From Streptomyces sp. CB01881 (GTDB taxonomy: Bacteria > Actinomycetota > Actinomycetes > Streptomycetales > Streptomycetaceae), in the NCBI RefSeq assembly GCF_002953255.1, contig NZ_CP026498.1, forward strand, positions 8,278,334-8,317,286: 38,953 nucleotides of DNA, read 5' to 3'. Under the pieces are notes generated by a model. The model was not told the DNA's origin and did not search any database. It worked only from the letters and a program-made list of their open reading frames with translations. Both the position numbers and the translations under genes were made by a program. Shown here one piece after another: positions 14,984 through 22,665 of this stretch. The first letter of the stretch is position 1. Each line of letters starts with the position of its first letter.

Positions 14984-16089
14984 GTGGCCACGGACTACTA
15001 CGCGGTACTCGGCGTCCGACGGGATGCGGGGCAGGACGAGATCAAGAAGGCGTTCCGGCGCCTGGCACGCGAACTGCACCCGGACGTCAACCCGGACCCG
15101 AAGACGCAGGAGCGGTTCAAGGAGATCAACGCCGCGTCTACGACCTCGGCGGCGATCCCCTGTCGCCGGGCGGCGGTGGCGCGGGCGGCTTCGGCGCCGG
15201 CGCGGCGGGCTTCGGGTTCTCCGACATCATGGACGCCTTCTTCGGCGCCGCCTCCGGCCAGCGCGGCCCGCGCTCCCGGACCAGGCGCGGCCAGGACGCC
15301 ATGATCCGGCTGGAGATCACCCTGGAGGAGGCCGCCTTCGGCACCACCAAGGAACTCCAGGTCGACACGGCCGTCACCTGCACCACGTGCAGCGGCGAGG
15401 GCGCCGCCCCCGGCACCTCCGCGCAGACCTGTGACATGTGCCGCGGCAAGGGCGAGGTCTCCCAGGTCACCCGGTCCTTCCTGGGCCAGGTCATGACCTC
15501 CCGCCCCTGCCCGCAGTGCCAGGGCTTCGGCACCGTCGTGCCGACCCCGTGCCCGGAGTGCGCCGGCGACGGCCGCGTCCGCGCCCGCCGCACCCTGACC
15601 GTCAAGATCCCGGCCGGTGTCGACAACGGCACCCGGATCCAGCTGGCCGGCGAGGGCGAGGTCGGCCCCGGCGGCGGCCCCGCCGGCGACCTCTACGTCG
15701 AGATCGCCGAGACCTCCCACACGGTGTTCCAGCGCCGCGGCGACGACCTGCACTGCACCGTCACCATTCCGATGACGGCCGCCTCGCTCGGCACCCAGGT
15801 GCCGCTGCAGACCCTGGACGGGCTGGAGGAGGTCGACATCCGGCCCGGCACTCAGTCCGGCCAGTCGATCCCGCTGCACGGCCGCGGCATCACCCACCTG
15901 CGCGGCGGCGGCCGGGGCGACCTGATAGTGCATGTCGAGGTGCAGACGCCCACCAAGCTCGACGCCGAGCAGGAGGAGCTGCTGCGCCGCCTGGCGGTGC
16001 TGCGCGGCGAGGAACGGCCCTCCGGCCAGTTCGCGCCGGGCCAGCAGGGGCTGTTCTCCCGGCTGAAGGACGCCTTCAACGGCCGCTGA
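14984..16089 (+). pseudogene. dnaJ: dnaJ (DnaJ2) disrupted by an internal deletion and frameshift
   Basis: Hsp40 co-chaperone gene. The GTG at 14984 follows GGAG with a 6-nt spacer. The J-domain begins normally, with HPD at residues 32-34, and runs to KEINAA (residue 51, ending at 15136). Family members then continue with about 11 residues (YEVLSDPQK-like) to VYDLGGDP. Here those residues are missing, and VYDLGGDPLSP resumes in another frame at 15136. This implies a net loss of about 34 bp, not a multiple of 3. The first frame stops at 15304. The second frame encodes the Gly/Phe region, four CXXCXGXG zinc motifs (CTTCSGEG, CDMCRGKG, CPQCQGFG, CPECAGDG) and intact C-terminal domains to 16089. 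Everything outside the break is well conserved, so the event is either very recent or a sequence error. Streptomycetes have another dnaJ beside dnaK. Confidence 0.85.
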
Positions 16090-16095
16090 CCGCAC

Positions 16096-16133
16096 CGGCG
16101 CCCGGTGATCCCCGACAGGGTCGCCGGGCGCCG
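16096..16133 (+). terminator. Hairpin after dnaJ
   Basis: Positions 16096-16105 pair perfectly with 16124-16133 (10 bp, G+C only), with a smaller stem possible inside the loop. It lies directly after the dnaJ stop and 55 nt before rsmE, so rsmE may have a separate promoter or depend on read-through. Confidence 0.55.
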
Positions 16134-16188
16134 TCGTTCCCTCCGCGGGCCCACCCGGCCTCCGGACCCCGATCTCCAGGACATCGCC

Positions 16189-16938
16189 ATGACCGCGCCC
16201 GTGTTCGTCGTCGAGACCGCGCAGCTCGCCACCGCCGCCCCCGGCGCGGTGGTCCGGCTGGACGGCCCGGAGGGGCGGCACGCCGCCGCCGTGAAGCGGC
16301 TGCAGCCCGGGGAGGCGGTGACCCTCGCGGACGGGCTGGGGCTCGGGGTGGACGGCACGGTGACGGCGGTGCACGGCAAGGACGCCGTCGACGTGACGGT
16401 GGCCGCCGTCCGGCGGGAGCCCGGGCCGGCGCCGCGGATCGTCGTCGTCCAGGCGCTGCCCAAGGGCGACCGCGGCGAGCTGGCCGTGGAGACCATGACC
16501 GAGGTCGGCGTGGACGTGGTGATCCCCTGGGCCGCCTCCCGCTGCATCACCCAGTGGAAGGGCGAGCGCGGCGCCAAGGCGCTCGCCAAGTGGCGGGCCA
16601 CCGCCCGCGAGGCGGGCAAGCAGTCCCGCCGGCTGCGCTTCCCCGAGGTCCGCGAGCTGATGACCACCCGGCAGCTGGCGCCGGTCCTGGCCGGTGCCGC
16701 GCTCGCCGCGGTGCTGCACGAGGAGGGCGCCGAACCGCTGGCCGCCGCCGCCCTGCCGGAGGGCGGGGACATCGTGCTGGTGGTCGGCCCCGAGGGCGGG
16801 GTCTCCCCGGACGAGCTGGCCGCCTTCGCCGAGGCCGGCGCCCGGCCGTACCGGCTCGGCCCCTCGGTGCTGCGCACCTCCACGGCGGGCGTGGCCGCCG
16901 GCGCCCTGCTGCTGGGCCGCACCGGCCGCTGGGCCTGA
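16189..16938 (+). CDS. rsmE: 16S rRNA (uracil(1498)-N(3))-methyltransferase RsmE
   Basis: A 249-aa SPOUT-class RNA methyltransferase that makes m3U1498 in helix 44 of 16S rRNA. An N-terminal PUA-like domain (about 1-75, with LDGPEGRHAAAVKRL) precedes the knotted SPOUT domain. Seen: QALPKGDRGE, EVGVDVVIPWAASRC, the SAM-binding loop VVGPEGGVSPDE (around 199-210) and LGPSVLRTSTAG (around 224-235). The ATG at 16189 has AGGA 9 nt upstream. The frame is open further upstream, but that sequence falls in the dnaJ hairpin. hrcA-dnaJ-rsmE is a very widespread gene order. Confidence 0.93.
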   Translation: MTAPVFVVETAQLATAAPGAVVRLDGPEGRHAAAVKRLQPGEAVTLADGLGLGVDGTVTAVHGKDAVDVTVAAVRREPGPAPRIVVVQALPKGDRGELAVETMTEVGVDVVIPWAASRCITQWKGERGAKALAKWRATAREAGKQSRRLRFPEVRELMTTRQLAPVLAGAALAAVLHEEGAEPLAAAALPEGGDIVLVVGPEGGVSPDELAAFAEAGARPYRLGPSVLRTSTAGVAAGALLLGRTGRWA

Positions 16939-16946
16939 GCGGGTCA

Positions 16947-16967
16947 CCGGGGCGCGTGCGGCCCCGG
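16947..16967 (+). terminator. Hairpin after rsmE
   Basis: CCGGGGC (16947-16953) pairs with GCCCCGG (16961-16967) around a 7-nt loop, 8 nt after the rsmE stop. Confidence 0.5.
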
Positions 16968-17021
16968 GGCGCGCGGGGGCCGCTGTTGCGGAAAAGCCGG
17001 TGCACCGTGTGCGGACGTGCC

Positions 17022-17027
17022 TAGGCT
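17022..17027 (+). promoter_or_regulatory. Candidate -10 hexamer for the leaderless tricorn homologue
   Basis: TAGGCT ends 6 nt before the GTG start at 17034. No Shine-Dalgarno sequence is present, so a leaderless transcript is likely. No good -35 is visible. Confidence 0.5.
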
Positions 17028-17033
17028 GGCCGC

Positions 17034-20000
17034 GTGAGTGAAACCGTGAGCACCCCTGCCGGCGCCTACCTGCGCCACCCGCACCTCCACGGTGACCTGG
17101 TCACCTTCGTGGCCGAGGACGACGTCTGGCTCGCCCCGCTCGACGGCGGCCGGGCCTGGCGGCTGACGGCCGATCACGTCCCGGTCCGCAGACCGCGGTT
17201 CTCCCCGGACGGTCAGCACATCGCCTTCACCTCCACCCGCGACGGCGCGCCCGAGGTGCACCTCGCGCCGGTGGACGGCGGCCCGTCCCGGCGGCTGACG
17301 TACTGGGGCAGCGACCAGACCCGGCTCCAGGGCTGGACGGCCGACGGCCGCCCGATCGCCACCACCACCGCGGGCGAGGCCACCCTGCGCCGCACCTGGG
17401 CGTACGCCGTGCCGCTGGACGGCGGCGAACCGGCCCGGCTGCCGTACGGGCCGGTCGGGGGCCTGGCGTTCGAGCCGGACGGCGACCGGGTGCTGCTCGT
17501 CTCGGCGAACAACCGGGACCCTGCCTGGTGGAAGCGGTACCGGGGCGGCCAGGCGGGCAAGCTCTGGATCGGCCGCGACGAGTTCGTCCGCGTCCACGAG
17601 GGCCTCGACGGACAGCTCGACTCCCCGCTCTGGGTGGGCGGGGCCGGCGGTTCCCGCATCGCCTTCCTCTCGGACCACGAGGGCGTCGGCGAGCTGTACT
17701 CCAGCCTCCCGGACGGCAGCGGGCTGCGCCGTCACACCACCTCACCGGAGGGCTTCTACGCCCGCAACGCCGCCACCGACGGCACCCGGGTGGTCTGGCA
17801 CCGGGCCGGCGACCTCTGGCTGCTGGACGGCCTGGACGACCCGGACGACCCGGGGACCGCCGGGCCGCGGCGGCTGGACGTTCGGCTGGCCGGGCCGCGG
17901 GCCGGGCGACGCCCCCGCCCGGTGCCGGCCGCGCACTGGCTGGAGGGCGCCGCCCCCGACCGCACCGGCCGGGCCGGCGCCGTCGTGGTCCGCGGCACCG
18001 TGCACTGGCTGACCCACCGGGAGGGCCCGGCCCGGGTGCTGGACGAGACGCCCGGCGTGCGCGGCCGGCTGGCCCGGGTGGTGCCGGGCGACGACGGCGG
18101 CCAGGGCGTGCTCTGGGTGACCGACGCCGAGGGCGAGGACGCCCTGGAGTACGCCCCGGCCGTGCTGGGCGCCGAGCGCCGCCGGCTGGCCGCCGGGCTG
18201 CTCGGCCGGGTCCGCGGCCTGCTGGTCTCGCCGGACGGCAAGCAGGCGGCGGTCGGCTCGCACGACGGCCGGGTGCTGCTGGTCACGCTCGCCGACGGGG
18301 CCGTGCACGAGCTGGCCCGCAGCACCGACGGCGAGGTCAGCGGGCTGGCGTTCAGCCCGGACTCGGCCTGGCTGGCCTGGTCGCAGCCGGCGCCGGGCCT
18401 GGGCGCCTTCTCGCTGCGGCAGATCGTGCTGGCCAACCTGGCCACCCGGACGGTCAGCGAGGTCACCCCGCAGCGGTTCTTCGACAGCTCGCCGGCGTTC
18501 ACCGCCGACGGCAAGCACCTGGCGTTCCTCTCGGTGCGCAACTTCGACCCGGTCTACGACTCGCACGTCTTCGACCTGTCGTTCCCCAACGGCTGCCGCC
18601 CGTACCTGGTCACGCTGGCCGCCGACACGCCGTCCCCGTTCGGGCCGCAGCGGGCCGGCCGGCCGGTCGGCGGCGAGGAGGACGAGCCGCGGGGCAAGAA
18701 GGCGGACGGCGACGAGGGCGCCGCCGACGCGCCGCCGGCCACCCGGGTCGACCTGGACGGCATCGCCGACCGGATCATCCCCTTCCCGGTCGAGGGCGGC
18801 CGGTTCGGCCTGCTGAGGGCGGCCAAGGACGGCGTGCTCTGGACGAGGGTCCCGCTGATCGGCGAGCTCGGGGACGAGGCGGCCTCCCTGGAGGACGAGC
18901 GGCCGCGCCCGGCCCTGGAGCGGTTCGACTTCCGCAAGCGCCGCGCCGAGCAGCTGGTCGACGGCCTGGACGGGTTCGCGGTCAGCGGCGACGGCACCCG
19001 GCTGGCCGTCCTCGACGAGGGCGGGCTGCGGATCGTCCCCGCCGACCACAAGGCCGGTGAGGACGACGAGATCGACGTCGACCTCGCCAGGCTGCGGGTC
19101 ACCGTCGACCCTGCGGCCGAGTGGCGGCAGATGTACGACGAGAACGGCCGCCTGATGCGCGACAACTTCTGGCGCCCCGACCTCGGCGGCGTCGACTGGG
19201 CCGGCGTGCTGGAGCGCTACCGGCCGCTGGTGGAGCGGCTCGGCTCCAAGGACGACCTGGTGGACCTGCTCTGGGAGGTGCACGGCGAGCTGGGCACCTC
19301 GCACGCCTACGTCGTCCCGCACGGCGTCCACACCGAGGCGGCCCGCCGACAGGGCAAGCTCGGCGCCGACCTGGTCAAGGACGGCGACGTCTGGCGGATC
19401 GCCCGGATCCTGCCCGGTGAGTCCTCCGACCCGCGGGCCCGCTCGCCGCTGGCCGCGCCGGGCGCCGCCGTCCGCCCGGGCGACGCGCTCCTGGCCGTCA
19501 ACGGCCGCCCGGTCGACCCGGTCACCGGCCCGGCTCCGCTGCTGGCCGGCACCGCCGGGCAGCCGGTCGAGCTGACCGTGGCCGGCAAGGACGGCACCGA
19601 CCAGCGCCACCCGGTGGTCGTCCCGCTGGCCGACGACGAGCCGCTGCGCTACCACGACTGGGTGGCCGGGCGCCGGGCCGCCGTCCGCGAGCTGTCCGGC
19701 GGCCGGCTCGGCTACCTGCACGTCCCCGACATGCAGGTGGCCGGCTGGGCGCAGATCCACCGCGACCTGCGGTCGGAGATGGCGAAGGAGGGCGTGATCG
19801 TCGACATCCGGGAGAACCGCGGTGGTCACACCTCGCAGCTGGTGATCGAGAAGCTGGCCCGCCGGATCGTCGGCTGGGACGTCGCGCGGGACATCGCCAG
19901 CCCGGTGCCGTACCCCGGCGACGCCCCGCGGGGCCCGGTGGTGGCGCTGGCCAACGAGTACTCCGGCTCGGACGGCGACATCGTCAACGCCGCGATCCAG

Positions 20001-20297
20001 GCGCTGAAGATCGGCCCGGTGGTCGGCACCCGGACGTGGGGCGGGGTGATCGGCATCGACAGCCGGTACAGCCTGGTCGACGGCACCCTGGTGACCCAGC
20101 CCAAGTACGCCTTCTGGCTGGAGGGTTACGGCTGGGGCGTGGAGAACCACGGCGTCGACCCGGACGTGGAGGTGCCGATCGCGCCGCACCAGTATGCGGC
20201 GGGGGAGGACCCGCAGCTCGCGGAGGGCGTCCGGATCGCCCTGGAGGCCTTGGCCGGGACCCCGGCCAAGACCGCGCCGCCGCTGCCCTGGGAGTAG
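17034..20297 (+). CDS. Tricorn protease homologue (S41 family peptidase)
   Basis: A 1087-aa homologue of the archaeal tricorn protease, a large cytoplasmic complex that trims proteasome-size peptides. It has N-terminal beta-propeller repeats (about 10-520, with motifs such as FSPDGQHIAF and FSPDSAWLAW), an acidic/Lys-rich linker (about 540-565), a helical core domain, a PDZ domain (about 790-880) and a C-terminal S41 catalytic domain. Likely catalytic residues: Ser756-His757 in GTSHAY, nucleophile Ser979 in SGSDGD, and Glu1037 in VENHGVDPD. The spacing (222 and 58 residues) closely matches archaeal tricorn (Ser745/His746, Ser965, Glu1023). There is no signal peptide, so it is cytoplasmic. It starts at GTG 17034 without a Shine-Dalgarno sequence, and a strong terminator follows. 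The cellular substrate in streptomycetes is unknown to me. Confidence 0.93.
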   Translation: MSETVSTPAGAYLRHPHLHGDLVTFVAEDDVWLAPLDGGRAWRLTADHVPVRRPRFSPDGQHIAFTSTRDGAPEVHLAPVDGGPSRRLTYWGSDQTRLQGWTADGRPIATTTAGEATLRRTWAYAVPLDGGEPARLPYGPVGGLAFEPDGDRVLLVSANNRDPAWWKRYRGGQAGKLWIGRDEFVRVHEGLDGQLDSPLWVGGAGGSRIAFLSDHEGVGELYSSLPDGSGLRRHTTSPEGFYARNAATDGTRVVWHRAGDLWLLDGLDDPDDPGTAGPRRLDVRLAGPRAGRRPRPVPAAHWLEGAAPDRTGRAGAVVVRGTVHWLTHREGPARVLDETPGVRGRLARVVPGDDGGQGVLWVTDAEGEDALEYAPAVLGAERRRLAAGLLGRVRGLLVSPDGKQAAVGSHDGRVLLVTLADGAVHELARSTDGEVSGLAFSPDSAWLAWSQPAPGLGAFSLRQIVLANLATRTVSEVTPQRFFDSSPAFTADGKHLAFLSVRNFDPVYDSHVFDLSFPNGCRPYLVTLAADTPSPFGPQRAGRPVGGEEDEPRGKKADGDEGAADAPPATRVDLDGIADRIIPFPVEGGRFGLLRAAKDGVLWTRVPLIGELGDEAASLEDERPRPALERFDFRKRRAEQLVDGLDGFAVSGDGTRLAVLDEGGLRIVPADHKAGEDDEIDVDLARLRVTVDPAAEWRQMYDENGRLMRDNFWRPDLGGVDWAGVLERYRPLVERLGSKDDLVDLLWEVHGELGTSHAYVVPHGVHTEAARRQGKLGADLVKDGDVWRIARILPGESSDPRARSPLAAPGAAVRPGDALLAVNGRPVDPVTGPAPLLAGTAGQPVELTVAGKDGTDQRHPVVVPLADDEPLRYHDWVAGRRAAVRELSGGRLGYLHVPDMQVAGWAQIHRDLRSEMAKEGVIVDIRENRGGHTSQLVIEKLARRIVGWDVARDIASPVPYPGDAPRGPVVALANEYSGSDGDIVNAAIQALKIGPVVGTRTWGGVIGIDSRYSLVDGTLVTQPKYAFWLEGYGWGVENHGVDPDVEVPIAPHQYAAGEDPQLAEGVRIALEALAGTPAKTAPPLPWE

Positions 20298-20319
20298 CCG
20301 CGGGCGCGCGGGCGGGTCA

Positions 20320-20356
20320 CGGAGCGGGAAGTCGGACGGGCCGACTTCCCGCTCCG
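20320..20356 (+). terminator. 16-bp terminator hairpin after the tricorn homologue
   Basis: A perfect 16-bp inverted repeat (20320-20335 with 20341-20356), loop ACGGG, 22 nt after the stop codon. The right arm runs into the promoter region of the next gene. Confidence 0.8.
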
Positions 20357-20365
20357 GGCGGTGAG

Positions 20366-20371
20366 TAGGAT
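20366..20371 (+). promoter_or_regulatory. Candidate -10 hexamer for the RDD gene
   Basis: TAGGAT at 20366-20371 gives a predicted start near 20378 and a 35-nt leader. The -35 region falls inside the right arm of the preceding terminator. Confidence 0.4.
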
Positions 20372-20412
20372 GCGGGGCTGTTCTTGATCACCGCATTCAC
20401 GGGGGCACGGAA

Positions 20413-21102
20413 ATGGCACAGGGATACCCACCGGGTTCGTACGGCCAGCAGCAGTACGGTCAACAGCCGTACGGCCAGAGCCCGTACGGCCAGAACCCCT
20501 ACGGCGGGCAGCCGTACCCGCAGCAGCAGGCCCCGCAGTACCAGCAGCCGTACCCGCAGCAGCCGCAGCCGTACCAGCAGCAGTACGGGCAGCAGCCGCA
20601 GCAGCACCCGTACGCCGCCCCGGTGCCGAAGCCCAAGGAGGCGAGCGGCTTCCGGCGCTACCCCGCCATCGTCATCGACTGCGCGCTCGCCGTCGTCCTG
20701 GGCTTCGTCGCCGCCAACGCGGCGAGCCACCCGAAGCAGACCGCGCACACGGCCGGGCACGCGGCCGGGCACGCGGCCCACGGAACCGGCCCGGCGGTGC
20801 CCTACTTCGTGGCGCTGCTGGTGGTCGGTCTCGGCGTCTCCTTCGTCAACCAGGTGCTGCTCGCCCGCCTCGCCGGCTTCAGCGTGGGCAAGGGGATCAT
20901 GGCCCTGCGGGTGATCCGCAAGAAGGACGTCAGCCGTCCGCACACCTGGCGGCTGACCAAGCGCTGGATGATCGGCTTCGTCATCCTCGCGGTCTCCCTG
21001 CTCACCGAGGACTTCGAGGACGAGGGCGAGGTCTTCGCGGTCCGGGTGGTCCGCTGGAAGCACCTGCAGGAGTACCAGCAGGCGACCGGGCGGCTCGGCT
21101 AG
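20413..21102 (+). CDS. RDD family membrane protein with Gln/Tyr/Pro-rich N-terminus
   Basis: A 229-aa integral membrane protein. Residues 1-75 are low-complexity and disordered, built of PYGQ/YGQQ/YPQQ repeats. The RDD domain follows: the Arg of FRRYPAIVIDCALAV with its Asp (about 77-95) begins the first membrane helix, a second helix is around 127-150, GKGIMALRVI is the conserved cytoplasmic segment, and a third helix is around 190-205. Between helices 1 and 2 sits a short His/Ala/Gly repeat (AGHAAGHAAH). RDD proteins are thought to be involved in transport (some act as Na+/H+ antiporters), but function is unassigned here. The ATG at 20413 has only a weak Shine-Dalgarno sequence (GGGGGCACGG). 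Confidence 0.82.
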   Translation: MAQGYPPGSYGQQQYGQQPYGQSPYGQNPYGGQPYPQQQAPQYQQPYPQQPQPYQQQYGQQPQQHPYAAPVPKPKEASGFRRYPAIVIDCALAVVLGFVAANAASHPKQTAHTAGHAAGHAAHGTGPAVPYFVALLVVGLGVSFVNQVLLARLAGFSVGKGIMALRVIRKKDVSRPHTWRLTKRWMIGFVILAVSLLTEDFEDEGEVFAVRVVRWKHLQEYQQATGRLG

Positions 21103-21125
21103 CATGCGGCCGTACGCCCCGACCG

Positions 21126-21165
21126 ACACCGTGCGTCAGAACACCGTGCGACCAGACACCGTGCG
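21126..21165 (+). repeat. Three direct repeats of ACACCGTGCG, 15-nt period, before the HIT gene
   Basis: ACACCGTGCG occurs at 21126-21135, 21141-21150 and 21156-21165, with exact 15-nt spacing. The last copy ends 19 nt before the HIT start codon, just upstream of its Shine-Dalgarno sequence. Regulatory function is possible but unproven. If the upstream ATG at 21104 were used, the repeats would encode a TVR-containing pentapeptide three times. Confidence 0.85.
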
Positions 21166-21184
21166 ACACCGCGAGGAGACCCCC

Positions 21185-21538
21185 ATGGCCGGCGAGCCGC
21201 AGCCCGACTGCCTGTTCTGCAAGATCGTGGCCGGCGAGATCCCGGCCACCGTGGTGCGCAAGACCGAGCGCACCCTGGCCTTCCGGGACATCGCCCCGAA
21301 GGCGCCCACCCACGTCCTGGTGATCCCGCACGTCCACTACCCGAACGCCGCCGAACTGGCCGCCGCCGAGCCGGAGATCGCCGGCGAGCTGCTGGCCGAG
21401 GCCGGCCGGGTCGCCGAGGACGAGGGCATCGAGGACTACCGGCTGATCTTCAACACCGGGGCCGGCGCGGGCCAGACCGTCTTCCACGCCCACGTGCACG
21501 TGCTCGGCGGGATCCCGATGACCGAGCGCATGGTCTGA
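21185..21538 (+). CDS. Histidine triad (HIT) nucleotide-binding protein
   Basis: A 117-aa HIT-family protein (HinT-like), a nucleoside phosphoramidase/AMP-lysine hydrolase. The histidine triad HAHVHVLGG (around 100-108) is complete, with its middle-to-last His acting as nucleophile. The N-terminal CLFCKI pair and the IPKxH-like segment (VLVIPHVHY) are also typical. The ATG at 21185 follows GAGGAG. The frame is open to an ATG at 21104, but that would cover the direct repeats and lacks a Shine-Dalgarno sequence. The RNase Z-like gene begins 5 nt after the stop, so the two are probably translationally coupled. Confidence 0.93.
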   Translation: MAGEPQPDCLFCKIVAGEIPATVVRKTERTLAFRDIAPKAPTHVLVIPHVHYPNAAELAAAEPEIAGELLAEAGRVAEDEGIEDYRLIFNTGAGAGQTVFHAHVHVLGGIPMTERMV

Positions 21539-21543
21539 CCGGC

Positions 21544-22467
21544 GTGTCCCAGCGCGAACTCGTCGTCCTCGGCACCGCCAGCCAGGTACCGACCCGGCAC
21601 CGCAACCACAACGGTTACCTGCTGCGCTGGGACGGCGAGGGCCTGCTGTTCGATCCCGGCGAGGGCACCCAGCGGCAGATGCTGCACGCCGGGGTCTCGG
21701 CCACCCAGATCACCCGGATCGCCGTCACGCACTTCCACGGCGACCACAGCCTGGGGCTCGCCGGGGTCATCCAGCGGATCAACCTGGACCGCGTCCCGCA
21801 ACCGGTGGACGTCTACTTCCCGGCCTCCGGGGAGGTCTACTTCGAGCGGCTGCGGTACGCCACCGCCTACCACGAGACGGCCGTGCTGCGCCCCCGGCCG
21901 ATCGACGAGCCCGGCCCGCTGCCGGTCCCCGGCGCCCGGTTCGCGCTGGACGCCGTCCGGCTGTCACACCCGGTGGAGTCCTTCGGCTACCGGCTCACCG
22001 AGCCGGACGGCCGCCGGCTGGTGCCCGAGCGGCTCGCCGCCCTCGGCATCACCGGCCCCGACGTCGGCCGGCTCCAGCACCGGGGCGCGATCGAGGTGGA
22101 CGGCCGGCGCGTCACCCTGGACCAGGTCAGCGAACCGCGGATCGGCCAGCGGTTCGCCTTCGTGATGGACACCCGGATCTGCGAGGGCGTCCACGAACTC
22201 GCCGAGGGCGCCGACCTGCTGGTCATCGAGTCGACCTTCACCGACGCCGACGCCCGGCTCGCCGAGGACCACGGTCACCTGACCGCCGGACAGGCCGCCA
22301 AGGTCGCCGCCGAGGCCGGCGCGCAGACCCTGGTGCTGACCCACTTCTCGCAGCGCTACCCGGACCTCGGCCAGCACCTCGCCGACGCCCGCAAGCACTT
22401 CGACGGCACCGTGGTGCTCGCCGAGGACCTCGCCAGGGTGCCCGTCCCGCCGCGGCGCCGGCCGTGA
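21544..22467 (+). CDS. rnz: Ribonuclease Z
   Basis: A 307-aa metallo-beta-lactamase-fold nuclease, the enzyme that cleaves the 3' trailer of tRNA precursors. The zinc motif THFHGDHSLG (His63, His65, Asp67, His68) is complete. Later ligands are visible in RLSHPVESFGYR (around 139-150), FVMDTR (around 203) and LTHFSQRY (around 265). Length and the Gly-rich start (LVVLGTASQVPTRHRNHNGY) match bacterial RNase Z, including the N-terminal TASxxPT motif. The GTG at 21544 lies 5 nt after the HIT stop codon, with no independent Shine-Dalgarno sequence, so it probably depends on HIT translation. Streptomycete tRNA genes often lack an encoded CCA, which would make this activity important. Confidence 0.9.
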   Translation: MSQRELVVLGTASQVPTRHRNHNGYLLRWDGEGLLFDPGEGTQRQMLHAGVSATQITRIAVTHFHGDHSLGLAGVIQRINLDRVPQPVDVYFPASGEVYFERLRYATAYHETAVLRPRPIDEPGPLPVPGARFALDAVRLSHPVESFGYRLTEPDGRRLVPERLAALGITGPDVGRLQHRGAIEVDGRRVTLDQVSEPRIGQRFAFVMDTRICEGVHELAEGADLLVIESTFTDADARLAEDHGHLTAGQAAKVAAEAGAQTLVLTHFSQRYPDLGQHLADARKHFDGTVVLAEDLARVPVPPRRRP

Positions 22468-22665
22468 CCGGACGCGGCGCGGCGGCGGGCGGCCCGTGAA
22501 CGGCGCGGAAAACCGCTCGCGCAGCCCCGCGATCTGCCGGAGCATCGTCGGGTGCGGCCCCGCCGCCCGCCGCAGCGATCACGTGCGCGGCGTACCCTGG
22601 TGCCCCGGAGAGACCGAGCGGCCCACGAGACACGGATGGGATGAGGCAGGCCCCAGCGCCGACCT

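Noticed and set aside
15120..15310. Programmed ribosomal frameshift within dnaJ
   Set aside because: A shift alone cannot restore the roughly 11 missing conserved residues, and no slippery sequence is visible at the junction.
22468..22665. Gene in the 198-bp gap between rnz and phoH
   Set aside because: Frames there are Arg/Pro/Ala-rich composition artefacts without a start signal. The gap probably holds only the phoH promoter (TACCCT at 22593).
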